From the NCBI GenBank assembly GCA_964621185.1, contig CAZULM010000026.1, forward strand, positions 1-64,000: DNA of 64,000 nt, written 5' to 3'. Each line of letters starts with the position of its first letter. Positions within the stretch are counted from its first letter, which is position 1. The position numbers and the translations under genes were made by a program. The stretch is from M3007 sp964621185. GTDB lineage: Bacteria > Bacteroidota > Bacteroidia > Chitinophagales > Saprospiraceae. The notes beneath the pieces were generated by a model that worked only from the letters and a program-made list of their open reading frames with translations, was not told the DNA's origin and did not search any database. Shown here piece after piece: positions 36,530 through 43,823 of the stretch.

Positions 36530-38719
36530 GTGCCAACTGTCGCGTCTGCCAAGAAAAGAACCCGGGAAACTGACAATCAACATGATACATCGAACGAAGT
36601 GCTGGAACGCGCCTTTCTGCTGATGGCTACGGCCAAAGCCATGACGGAGATTTACGAGGACAATTTCAAGTTCGTGAGCAAATACGTGCACGCCACCTCG
36701 CGGGGGCATGAGGCCATTCAATTAGCTGTGGGCATGCAATTGCTGCCCCAGGATTTTGCCTATCCCTATTACCGCGACGATTCCATGCTGCTGGGAATGG
36801 GCTTGCGGCCCTATTCGCTGATGCTGCAACTGATGGCCAAGCGCGACGACCCTTTTTCGGGCGGCCGCTCTTATTATTGCCACCCCAGTTTGCGCGACGA
36901 AAATTTCCCCAAAATACCCCACCAGAGCAGCGCCACGGGCATGCAGGCCATACCCGCAACGGGGGCGGCGATGGGGCTTTGGTACCACGAACAAATGGGC
37001 ACTGCGGCTTATGGCACACCCGCCAAAAAGCAATCGGGCCAAAAAATAATCGACCTGGAAAACCCATACCCTTATCACTATTCCGCACCTGCCGATCCCG
37101 CCAGCCCGCCCCTGGTGGTATGTTCCCTGGGCGATGCTTCCGTCACCGAGGGAGAAATCGCCGAGGCGTTTCAGATGGCCGTGTTGAAACGCCTCCCCAT
37201 CCTGTACCTGGTGCAAGACAATGGTTGGGACATTTCGGCCAATGCCGAGGAGACCCGCGTGGCCAATGCGGCGGAATACGCCAAAGGTTTCCCCGGCCTG
37301 GAAGCCGTCAGCATTGAAGGCAACGACTTTGCGGAATGTTGGCAGACGGTGGCTGACATCATGGATAAAATCCGGCGGGAGCGGCGGCCTTTTTTGCTGC
37401 ACGCCCGCGTGCCGCTGCTCAACCACCACACGTCGGGCGTGCGCAAGGAATGGTACCGCGACGACCTGGACGAACACGGCAAACGCGACCCCTACCCAAT
37501 TTTGAAAAAACAGTTGCTGGCGGCCGGATTCACGGAAAAAGCACTGTTGGACATTGAAAAAACAGCTATTGACACCGTCGCAAAAGACTTTGAGGCCGCC
37601 CGGAATGCCGAAGACCCGCGCCCGGAGGATTTGTTCACCCACGATTATGCGCCCAGCCCCATCACGGCGGAGCGCGGCACGCGCAGCCCAAAAGGCGGGG
37701 AGCAGAAAGTGATGGTCGATTGCGCCTTGTTTGCCATTGAAGAATTGATGCGGGAAAACCCCAATTGCTTGTTGTACGGGCAGGACGTGGGGGCGCGGCT
37801 TGGCGGGGTGTTCCGCGAGGCCGCTACCCTGGCCCAGAAATTTGGCGACCACCGGGTGTTCAACACGCCCATCCAGGAGGCGTTTATCGTGGGCAGCACG
37901 GCCGGCATGAGCGCCGTTGGCCTGAAACCCATCGTGGAAGTGCAGTTTGCCGATTATATCTGGCCGGGATTGAACCAGTTGTTCACCGAAGTAGCGCGCT
38001 CCTGCTACCTCAGCAACGGCAAATGGCCGGTCGGCTGCGTTATTCGGGTGCCCATCGGCGCTTATGGCAGCGGGGGGCCGTACCACAGCAGCAGCGTAGA
38101 AACCGTGTTGACCCAGGTACGCGGCGTGAAAATCGCCTATCCGAGCAATGGCGCCGACTTGAAGGGGCTGTTAAAATCGGCCTGGCACGACCCGAACCCG
38201 GTGGTGATTTTCGAGCACAAGGGCTTGTACTGGAGCAAGGTGCGCGGTACAGATGCTGCGCGCAGTGTGGAGCCCGACGCGGATTATGTGATCCCGTTCG
38301 GGGTGGCCAGAACCGTACTGGAGGCCGACAAAAAGGAACTTGAAGCCGGCACCACCATGGCCGTCGTCACGTATGGCATGGGCGTGCATTGGGCCTTGAA
38401 CGCCGCGGCGGATTTCCCGGGCCGGGTAGAGATACTCGACATGCGCACCCTGAACCCGGTGGATACGGAGGCGATGTACCGTGTGGCGCGGCAGCACGGC
38501 AGGGTGCTGGTGGTGACCGAGGAGCAGGTGAACGGTTCGTTTGCCCAAAGCTTAGCAGCGCGTATCCAGGAGCAGTGTTTTGAAAGCCTCGACGCGCCCG
38601 TGCGCACGATCGGCGCGGAGAACATGCCCGCAGTGCCGCTGAACTCAACCTTAGAGATGGCGATGATTCCGTCTATTGAGAAGGTGGGGGCGGCGATGGG
38701 GGCGTTGTTGGGGTGGTAG
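36530..38719 (+). CDS. 2-oxoacid dehydrogenase E1, fused alpha and beta subunits
   Basis: A 729-residue thiamine-diphosphate enzyme that decarboxylates a 2-oxoacid (branched-chain, or pyruvate) and passes the acyl group to E2. The alpha half has YRDDSMLLGMG, GDASVTEGE (about 203, the TPP-Mg motif) with QDNGWDIS after it, and NHHTSGVRKEWYR. The beta half starts near 385 with DCALFAIEELMRENPN, then YGQDVGARLGGVFREA and VVTEEQVNGSFAQSL. Fused E1 genes are common in Bacteroidota. GTG 36530 is taken as the start on promoter evidence; residues upstream of RAFLLMATAKAM are poorly conserved in any case. The last about 195 bp are copied three more times downstream. Confidence 0.88.
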   Translation: MPTVASAKKRTRETDNQHDTSNEVLERAFLLMATAKAMTEIYEDNFKFVSKYVHATSRGHEAIQLAVGMQLLPQDFAYPYYRDDSMLLGMGLRPYSLMLQLMAKRDDPFSGGRSYYCHPSLRDENFPKIPHQSSATGMQAIPATGAAMGLWYHEQMGTAAYGTPAKKQSGQKIIDLENPYPYHYSAPADPASPPLVVCSLGDASVTEGEIAEAFQMAVLKRLPILYLVQDNGWDISANAEETRVANAAEYAKGFPGLEAVSIEGNDFAECWQTVADIMDKIRRERRPFLLHARVPLLNHHTSGVRKEWYRDDLDEHGKRDPYPILKKQLLAAGFTEKALLDIEKTAIDTVAKDFEAARNAEDPRPEDLFTHDYAPSPITAERGTRSPKGGEQKVMVDCALFAIEELMRENPNCLLYGQDVGARLGGVFREAATLAQKFGDHRVFNTPIQEAFIVGSTAGMSAVGLKPIVEVQFADYIWPGLNQLFTEVARSCYLSNGKWPVGCVIRVPIGAYGSGGPYHSSSVETVLTQVRGVKIAYPSNGADLKGLLKSAWHDPNPVVIFEHKGLYWSKVRGTDAARSVEPDADYVIPFGVARTVLEADKKELEAGTTMAVVTYGMGVHWALNAAADFPGRVEILDMRTLNPVDTEAMYRVARQHGRVLVVTEEQVNGSFAQSLAARIQEQCFESLDAPVRTIGAENMPAVPLNSTLEMAMIPSIEKVGAAMGALLGW
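38525..38719 (+). repeat. E1 3' end, resident copy (copy 0)
   Basis: Last 65 codons of the E1 gene. The sequence through GGGGCGTTGTTGGGGTGGTAG recurs at 39439-39681, 40967-41131 and 42020-42067. It is followed by GCAGGA, as in copy 2. Confidence 0.9.
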
Positions 38720-38767
38720 GCAGGAGGCCCCTGAACAACGCTTGGATAAGCCATTTTGCAGGAAAAC

Positions 38768-38796
38768 TTGAATTTGAGAATAATCCTGTATTTTTG
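38768..38796 (+). promoter_or_regulatory. Promoter of the first PIN toxin-antitoxin operon
   Basis: TTG at 38768-38770 and TATTTTTG at 38789-38796 with an 18-bp spacer. The start codon is 17 bp further on, so the leader is very short. An almost identical promoter precedes the second PIN operon (41181-41209). Confidence 0.6.
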
Positions 38797-38812
38797 TAAA
38801 AAATATGCGCCC

Positions 38813-39052
38813 ATGCAAATTGTCTTAGATATCAATCACGAACAGGATCTCAAAATACTGTTGCCACTTTTGGAGCGGTTAAAGATTGCATACAAGCAAA
38901 TTCCTGCCCAGAAAAATGATGGCGCCGGCAATAGCGCTCCTGCAGGCTCCGATTTGTCTGACAAATATGCGGGCAAACTCTCCGCCAAGGTTGGCGAAGC
39001 CCTCCAGCAGCACATTGCCCAAAGCCGTGATGAATGGGAACGCAATATTTGA
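38813..39052 (+). CDS. Antitoxin of PIN module 1 (VapB-like)
   Basis: A 79-residue protein starting at ATG 38813 (the frame is open further upstream but contains the promoter). MQIVLDINHEQDLKILLPLL is a short strand-helix segment; the C-terminal DKYAGKLSAKVGEALQQHIA is the toxin-wrapping helix typical of VapB-type partners in Bacteroidota. Its end overlaps the toxin start by 19 bp. The first seven residues are the same as in the antitoxin of module 2. Confidence 0.75.
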   Translation: MQIVLDINHEQDLKILLPLLERLKIAYKQIPAQKNDGAGNSAPAGSDLSDKYAGKLSAKVGEALQQHIAQSRDEWERNI

Positions 39053-39420
39053 TTGACAGCAATGCCGTGATTGATTATTTATCGGGTAGACTTCCGGCAA
39101 ATGGCATGGACTTTATGAATAAGGTAGTAAATGCAATCCCAAAAGTCTCTGTTATCACAAAAATGGAAGTACTTGGGTATAATGCACCAGAGGAGTCCTT
39201 CCAACTACTTAGCAACTTTATGCACGATGCTCAAGTACTCGGGCTTTCTGAATTAGTGGTTAATCAAACCATTGAGATCAGAAAGCTACATAAAATCAAG
39301 TTGCCAGATGCTATCCTTGCAGCTACCGCAATTGTAGAAGGCATGACTTTGATTTCCCGAAATTTGAGCGATTTCAAAGCAATTGCCAGCTTGGCTGTTG
39401 TGGACGCACATGCTTTGTAA
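39034..39420 (+). CDS. vapC: PIN-domain toxin VapC (module 1)
   Basis: A 128-residue PIN ribonuclease. The acidic metal-binding residues are visible: LIDSNAVIDYL (Asp8), KMEVLGY (Glu), KLPDAILAATAIV (Asp), and LISRNLSDF (Asp). Such toxins cut tRNA or rRNA unless bound by the antitoxin. The gene overlaps the antitoxin. It is directly followed by a diverged copy of the E1 3' end. Confidence 0.88.
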   Translation: MGTQYLIDSNAVIDYLSGRLPANGMDFMNKVVNAIPKVSVITKMEVLGYNAPEESFQLLSNFMHDAQVLGLSELVVNQTIEIRKLHKIKLPDAILAATAIVEGMTLISRNLSDFKAIASLAVVDAHAL

Positions 39421-39438
39421 GCCACGACCTCTCGTATG

Positions 39439-39681
39439 GTGTGGATGTGCATTGAGCCCAGCAAAGTGCTGGCCCTAACCGAGATGCAGGTGAACGGCTC
39501 GTTTGCCCAAAGCCTGGCAGCGCGAATCCAGGAGCAGTGTTTCAACAGCCTCGACGCGCCTGTGCGCACGATCGGCGCCGAGAACATGCCCGCCGTGCCG
39601 CTGAACTCGACCTTAGAGATGGCGATGATACCGTCTATTGAGAAGGTGGGGGCGGCGATGGGGGCGTTGTTGGGGTGGTAG
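39439..39681 (+). pseudogene. E1 3'-end duplicate (copy 1)
   Basis: About 240 bp equivalent to the last 80 codons of E1. The first 15 codons are degenerate (SKVLALTEM against GRVLVVTEE); the rest encodes QVNGSFAQSLAARIQEQCF and onward with many silent changes and one shared replacement (FNS for FES, also in copy 2). There is no upstream start or domain, so it is a fragment and not a gene. It is followed by TTTCCCC, unlike copies 0 and 2. Confidence 0.88.
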
Positions 39682-40558
39682 TTTCCCCAAACAATGCTTT
39701 TTTTTCCGCAGCGCTGTATTCGAACAGCTTCGCTTTGAAATTTTCAAATTCCTTTTGGGTAATAAGCCCATCTTTCAAGAGTTTGCCATATTGTTCCAAT
39801 TGGGCTTCTTTGGCGATTTCTACTTTCTGGCCAAAAAGCGATCGTGCAGTTTCCTTCATGCGTTCCATAAGTTCCTGTCCGCCAAAACCCGCCAAAATGG
39901 CAAGTCCAACCAAGGAGACCATGCCCTTGAACGGAACATTGATGGAAGGGTCGACAGTAACCGAAACCACGAGCAAGTGCGCCAAAAAATAAATGAAAAC
40001 CCCGCAAATTGCAGAAGAAAACGGGCGGACAGCGTATGGAACCATCAGCCTTTCCGGGAAAGTTTCGTTAATATCGTCCCGGTATCGAGAAAAAATACCC
40101 CGAAGGTTGCACATGAGGCCACCCAAACCACCAGCAGTAAGCATCAGGCCAATGACGGCAAAAAAGGAGATGGTTGTTTCAGGCTTTTCAGGCTCTTTTG
40201 CCGTGAGCACTGTGTCGGTTTTTTGGTTTGCCGCCGGGCTCGACTGGCTTGCCGGTTTTTCTACAGTTCCTGGTTTTGTATTGGGGGAGCCTGCAATTGA
40301 TTGGTTGGTGTCTTGGAGCGCTACCGTTGCCGCAGGTGTGTCGACGATTTTACCTTGCGTTGGCCGCAGCTCTTTTTTCCTTTGAGTGGTTTCAGGACGT
40401 TTCCGATGTTTATTTTCACCCAGATAATCGTCTTTGATCATAAATAGTTGAACCATCATCAAGGCAGCTACCAGCGCCGTGGCGAGGATATTCAGGGTGA
40501 CGAAGCCAAATTTTAAATTGAATCGGCTTTCAGTTGGTTGTTCAGTTGGTTGTTCCAT
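39635..40558 (-). CDS. SHOCT-domain membrane protein
   Basis: A 307-residue protein: a membrane helix near the N-terminus (LNILATALVAALMMVQLFMI), a long polar Pro/Thr/Gln linker (about 50-125), three more hydrophobic helices (about 128-145, 180-200, 212-230), and a C-terminal SHOCT domain (LEQYGKLLKDGLITQKEF, about 265-295). The last 15 residues (TTTPTTPPSPPPPSQ) are read antisense from the E1-end copy 1, so the duplicated end now supplies this gene's stop codon. Role unknown; SHOCT proteins are often membrane-associated or stress-linked. Confidence 0.8.
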   Translation of the reverse strand: MEQPTEQPTESRFNLKFGFVTLNILATALVAALMMVQLFMIKDDYLGENKHRKRPETTQRKKELRPTQGKIVDTPAATVALQDTNQSIAGSPNTKPGTVEKPASQSSPAANQKTDTVLTAKEPEKPETTISFFAVIGLMLTAGGLGGLMCNLRGIFSRYRDDINETFPERLMVPYAVRPFSSAICGVFIYFLAHLLVVSVTVDPSINVPFKGMVSLVGLAILAGFGGQELMERMKETARSLFGQKVEIAKEAQLEQYGKLLKDGLITQKEFENFKAKLFEYSAAEKKALFGETTTPTTPPSPPPPSQ

Positions 40559-40604
40559 AAAATTGCTGGGTTTAGGTAAAGGATAGGTTATGACATGGAA
40601 ACTA

Positions 40605-40655
40605 TTAAGCGGCGAACCTATTGGCCGGAGGAGTGAAGAAAACAGGGTATCTCAT
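40605..40655 (-). pseudogene. ParE/RelE-like toxin stub
   Basis: A 16-codon frame, MRYPVFFTPPANRFAA, that starts with a 4-bp ATGA overlap with the antitoxin stop, the usual antitoxin-toxin coupling. It resembles the first residues of ParE toxins (MxYxIxFTPxAxR) and then stops. It is probably the start of a toxin whose remainder has been lost. Confidence 0.45.
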
Positions 40656-40867
40656 CTCTCTTTTTCAATAGAAGCCTTCACCGTTTCCCAAGCCAACAAG
40701 TGGTCTGGTGCTGCCTTATAAGCTACTAGGCGTTCTTCTAAAATAGCCAAATGCTCTTCTGAAATATCGGGGTTCTCTAAGGGGTTCACCTGAACGAAAT
40801 CGAAATTTTGAAGAAGTTCCAGAAAAAATGCAAGCTTGCTTTCCTGAACACTGAGCGTGATTTTCAT
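40652..40867 (-). CDS. Addiction-module antitoxin, toxin lost
   Basis: A 71-residue protein from ATG 40867 (longer frame upstream is the VapB remnant in reverse). MKITLSVQESKLAFFLELLQ is followed by ISEEHLAILEERLVAYKAAP and LLAWETVKASIEKE, the pattern of the putative addiction-module component family that pairs with RelE/ParE toxins. The expected downstream toxin is reduced to 16 codons, so this is an orphan antitoxin. Confidence 0.75.
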   Translation of the reverse strand: MKITLSVQESKLAFFLELLQNFDFVQVNPLENPDISEEHLAILEERLVAYKAAPDHLLAWETVKASIEKER

Positions 40868-40901
40868 GATAGAATATTTTCTACAAAGGTGTGCAAATTT
40901 G

Positions 40902-40966
40902 GCAAAATATGCAAGCCTTTTGCCAAATTTGGCGACGCGCTCCAGCGGCATATTGCCCTCAGCCTG
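40902..40966 (+). pseudogene. VapB-like 3' remnant
   Basis: Reads GKICKPFAKFGDALQRHIALS, matching DKYAGKLSAKVGEALQQHIAQS of the module 1 antitoxin, then runs directly into E1-end copy 2. The join is at TTGCCCTCAGCC (40953-40964), corresponding to TTGCCCAAAGCC that occurs both in the antitoxin gene (39015-39026) and in the E1 end (39503-39514). Confidence 0.7.
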
Positions 40967-41131
40967 ACAGCACGGATTCAGGAGCAATGTTTCAACAGCC
41001 TCGACGCGCCCGTGCGCACGATCGGCGCGGAAAACATGCCCGCAGTGCCGCTCAATTCGACCTTAGAGATGGCGATGATACCGTCTATTGAGAAGGTGGG
41101 GGCGGCGATGGGGGCGTTGTTGGGGTGGTAG
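40967..41131 (+). pseudogene. E1 3'-end duplicate (copy 2)
   Basis: The last 55 codons of E1 (ARIQEQCFNSLDAPVRTIGA and onward to ALLGW and TAG). It lacks the first part present in copy 1 because of the fusion with the VapB remnant. It is followed by GCAGGA and the antitoxin promoter, as in copy 0. Confidence 0.88.
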
Positions 41132-41180
41132 GCAGGAAACCCCTTCACAGCCATTTGGGTTAACCATGTAGTAGGAAAAC

Positions 41181-41209
41181 TTGAATTTGGGAATATTCCT
41201 GTATTTTTG
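41181..41209 (+). promoter_or_regulatory. Promoter of PIN module 2
   Basis: TTG 41181-41183, 18-bp spacer, TATTTTTG 41202-41209. Nearly identical to the module 1 promoter. Confidence 0.6.
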
Positions 41210-41226
41210 TAAAAAAATATGCGCCC

Positions 41227-41457
41227 ATGCAAATTGTCTTAGATATTCCCAATGAGTCTGATTTGGAAGCATTACTGCCATTGTTAAAGCGATTGCACAT
41301 AACCGTTTCAAAAATCCAAGTAGGCGATAAAAGCAAGCTGGATGTTGAAGCTGCTTTGGAAATCGTACGTGCTGGATGTGATATGAAAAATTTCGGAGAT
41401 GCCTTAGATTGGCAGAAAGAAGTCAGGAAAGACAGGGCTTTGCCATTTCGAGACTAA
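41227..41457 (+). CDS. Antitoxin of PIN module 2
   Basis: A 76-residue protein: MQIVLDIPNESDLEALLPLL, then a helical C-terminus ending FGDALDWQKEVRKDRALPFR. Its first seven residues and leader match module 1, but the C-terminal half is of a different type (the AGCDMKNFGDALDWQKEVR form common for other VapB partners). The toxin starts 6 bp later. Confidence 0.75.
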   Translation: MQIVLDIPNESDLEALLPLLKRLHITVSKIQVGDKSKLDVEAALEIVRAGCDMKNFGDALDWQKEVRKDRALPFRD

Positions 41458-41463
41458 TTACCC

Positions 41464-41832
41464 ATGAATCTCATAGATCCCAATATTTTGATCTATTCCG
41501 GTGAGCGGGAGTTCGCTGGCATATTGCATCCATTCGTTACGGATCCGAGCAATTTGGTTTCTGTAATCAGCCAAGTTGAAACGCTTGGATTTTCCAGGAT
41601 CACCCAACAGCAAGTTGTATATTTTGAAAGCTTGTTCCTCATTTTGGAACTGGTGCCAGTTGACGATCGTATAATTCAAAAGGCCATCGAGCTTCGTCAA
41701 GGCAAGAAAATATCACTTGGGGATGCTTTGATAGCAGCTTCTGCAATTGTCCGGGAAGCAACGTTGATAACAAGAAATTATCAAGATTTTCATGGTGTTT
41801 CTGGGCTTAGTTTGATGAATCCAATAGATTAA
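41464..41832 (+). CDS. vapC: PIN-domain toxin VapC (module 2)
   Basis: A 122-residue PIN ribonuclease: NLIDPNILIYS (Asp5), QVETLGF (Glu), KKISLGDALIAASAIV (Asp) and LITRNYQDF (Asp). It is related to, but clearly diverged from, the toxin of module 1. The cassette is followed by two copies of a 46-bp repeat and a short E1-end copy. Confidence 0.88.
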   Translation: MNLIDPNILIYSGEREFAGILHPFVTDPSNLVSVISQVETLGFSRITQQQVVYFESLFLILELVPVDDRIIQKAIELRQGKKISLGDALIAASAIVREATLITRNYQDFHGVSGLSLMNPID

Positions 41833-41852
41833 ATCTTGACTGTGCGCCTTGA

Positions 41853-41898
41853 GCCGAATAGTGGAAGCGTGGCAAGTGGTCAGAAGACCTGGCAGGGC
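41853..41898 (+). repeat. 46-bp repeat, copy A
   Basis: Consensus GCCGACCAGTGGAAGCTTGG, then CAAGTGGTCAGAAGACNTGG and CAGGGC. Copies at 41920-41965 and 43824-43869. Confidence 0.85.
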
Positions 41899-41919
41899 GG
41901 AATTGGGATACCCTATTGC

Positions 41920-41965
41920 GCCGACCAGTAGAAGCTTGGCAAGTGGATGGAAGACTTCGCAGGGC
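41920..41965 (+). repeat. 46-bp repeat, copy B
   Basis: Same 46 bp with about eight differences from copy A. It lies 21 bp after copy A, in the 336-bp gene-free gap that otherwise holds E1-end copy 3 and the next promoter. Confidence 0.85.
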
Positions 41966-42019
41966 TAAAACATTGCCGAGCGCATGGATTATCCGATGCG
42001 TTTATTTAAACACTAACCC

Positions 42020-42067
42020 TCTATTAAGAAGGTAGGGGCGGCGATGGGGGCGTTGTTGGGGTGGTAG
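42020..42067 (+). pseudogene. E1 3'-end duplicate (copy 3, shortest)
   Basis: The last 15-16 codons of E1 (CTATTAAGAAGGTAGGGGCG and onward to GGGTGGTAG), followed by GTTCCC as after copy 1 (TTTCCCC). One codon in this copy (AAG GTA in place of AAG GTG) and TTAAG show it has drifted. Confidence 0.85.
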
Positions 42068-42124
42068 GTTCCCAAAAATAGGTTTACAAAACAGAATTAA
42101 TTTCAAAATTCTTCTACCTTTATG

Positions 42125-42132
42125 TATCTTTG
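42125..42132 (+). promoter_or_regulatory. -7 box TATCTTTG of the HTH-ImmA/PIN operon
   Basis: Exact TAnnTTTG, 37 nt before the start codon. Confidence 0.55.
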
Positions 42133-42168
42133 TGTTGAAAGACAACCATATCCTCCTCACACACACTC

Positions 42169-43227
42169 ATGTCCCACCTTGCTGCTCGTCTCAAATCTGC
42201 CCGGTTGATGAACGGCTTATCTTTGGAGAACCTTGCTGAAAAGCTGGAATACCGGGTAAGCCGCCAGGCATTATATAAATATGAACAAGGGAATATGTCT
42301 CCGGATGCTTCCTTATTGCCCCACCTATGTCGTACGCTGAAAGTTCCCCCAGACTATTTTTACAGAGAGCTTCAGATTGATTTGAGCGATATATCGTTCC
42401 GAAAACTGGTAAAACTTTCCGCAACAGAACAAAAGATCGCTATTGAAAAGACCCGGGATTTTCTGGAACGCTATATCGAACTTGAAAGTTTGCTGGGGGT
42501 GAAGGCTGATTTACACAATCCTATCCGGGGCATGGCGCCGAAAAGCCTTGATGATGTGGAGGGCTTAGCCCTTGCCTTGAGAGAGAATTTTAAGTTGGGC
42601 CTTGATGCATTTAGCAATGTGATTGAATTGCTGGAAGGGCTAGGCATTCGGGTACTGGAGATCGAGCTGCACGAAGACTTTAGTGGGATGTCCACTTGGG
42701 TGGACGGTAAAATCCCCGTCATTGTAGTCAATAAAGTGCTGGATAAAAAACTCTACCGCAAACGGTTTACGGTATTACATGAGCTGGGGCACCTGCTTCT
42801 TGATATTCGGGAGTTGCCCGAAAAAGACCAGGAACGCTACTGTGATGCTTTTGCAGGGGCATTGCTTCTGCCAGGCGATTCTCTAAAAGAAAAAATAGGA
42901 GCAAGCCGCCGCTATCTGCTTGACCGCGAATTAATACTGCTCAGACAAGAATTTGGCATTTCGGTGCGTGCGGTGCTGTTTCGGGCAAAACAGGCGGGGA
43001 TTATATCAGAAAACGAATTCAAGGGGCATTTGATCGCCCTTTCTAAACGCTATGGCAGAAAAGAAGAGCCGCTGGAAGCCGAATATAAAGGTGCAGAACA
43101 GGCCAACCGCTTTTGGCACCTGCTTTACCGAGCTTTGGCAGAAGAGATTATTTCAGAATCAAAAGCCGCTGCCCTTGCGGGAATGCGCCTGGCGGAATTC
43201 AGGGACAAAATCAAAATACCAAAGTGA
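42169..43227 (+). CDS. HTH (XRE) plus ImmA/IrrE-type metallopeptidase regulator/antitoxin
   Basis: A 352-residue protein: an XRE helix-turn-helix at about 4-62 (LAARLKSARLMNGLSLENLA, then SRQALYKYEQG), and a COG2856/ImmA-like peptidase domain with HELGH (about 204-208) plus the downstream EKDQERYCDAFAGALLLP segment holding the third metal ligand. Such proteins cut or bind partner regulators; next to a PIN gene they act as antitoxin/repressor. It overlaps the next gene by GTGA (4 bp), so the two are translationally coupled. G+C and flanking repeats mark it as accessory. Confidence 0.88.
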   Translation: MSHLAARLKSARLMNGLSLENLAEKLEYRVSRQALYKYEQGNMSPDASLLPHLCRTLKVPPDYFYRELQIDLSDISFRKLVKLSATEQKIAIEKTRDFLERYIELESLLGVKADLHNPIRGMAPKSLDDVEGLALALRENFKLGLDAFSNVIELLEGLGIRVLEIELHEDFSGMSTWVDGKIPVIVVNKVLDKKLYRKRFTVLHELGHLLLDIRELPEKDQERYCDAFAGALLLPGDSLKEKIGASRRYLLDRELILLRQEFGISVRAVLFRAKQAGIISENEFKGHLIALSKRYGRKEEPLEAEYKGAEQANRFWHLLYRALAEEIISESKAAALAGMRLAEFRDKIKIPK

Positions 43228-43727
43228 AAATTGTAGTTACGGACGCGAGTATCTTTATCGACTTGATACATGTAAACTGGGTAGGGCACTTGGCGGGGCT
43301 TGGCTGTGAAGTGGTCACGACCTATGAGGTGGTTGCGGAATTGCATGACTGGCAGCAGGACTTGCTCGAAGAGGTTGTACAATCGCGCGGTTTGGCAATT
43401 CATCCTGTTCCTGATAACGAATTGAGCAGTTGGAAAGAAACCGTGGCGACAGCGCGGGGCTTATCATACCCCGACCTCACCGTTCTATGGCTTGCTGTTC
43501 GCTTAGAGGCGATGGTGTTGACAGGCGACAAGCTCATACGTTCAACTTCTTTACGGCTGAATATCGAAACACATGGCATCTTGTGGCTGCTTGAGGAATT
43601 TATCGAAAAGCGGCTGGTGTCGCACGCTGCGGCCTGTAGTGGATTAGAGCAGCTGATGGAAATAAATGACAGGTTACCTCAGGCAGAATGCCTAAAACGC
43701 CTGGAACTTTGGCGCAGCAATTATTAA
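43224..43727 (+). CDS. PIN-domain protein paired with HTH-ImmA
   Basis: A 167-residue PIN-like protein from GTG 43224: VKIVVTDASIFIDLIHVNW (Asp), TYEVVAELHDW (Glu), LSYPDLTVLWLAVRL (Asp), MVLTGDKLIRS (Asp). The GTGA overlap with the upstream gene supports the GTG start; the longer in-frame ORF begins inside that gene and is not used. It probably is the ribonuclease toxin of the pair. Its C-terminal part (about 130-167) is longer than in simple VapC proteins. Confidence 0.8.
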   Translation: MKIVVTDASIFIDLIHVNWVGHLAGLGCEVVTTYEVVAELHDWQQDLLEEVVQSRGLAIHPVPDNELSSWKETVATARGLSYPDLTVLWLAVRLEAMVLTGDKLIRSTSLRLNIETHGILWLLEEFIEKRLVSHAAACSGLEQLMEINDRLPQAECLKRLELWRSNY

Positions 43728-43823
43728 CGGTTGTTGGGCAAGTTTTTAAAGATTAGGATAATTGGCGAAGGCATCGTGCTGTACTTTTCCTGCGCGGTGA
43801 AAACACCGGCGCAGGGCGCTTGG

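Noticed and set aside
39436..39681. Short gene encoding the E1 C-terminus
   Set aside because: A duplicated 3' fragment with a degenerate start and no domain; treated as pseudogene.
40808..41131. 108-codon protein with an E1-like end
   Set aside because: A chance fusion of the VapB remnant and E1-end copy 2, running antisense to the antitoxin.
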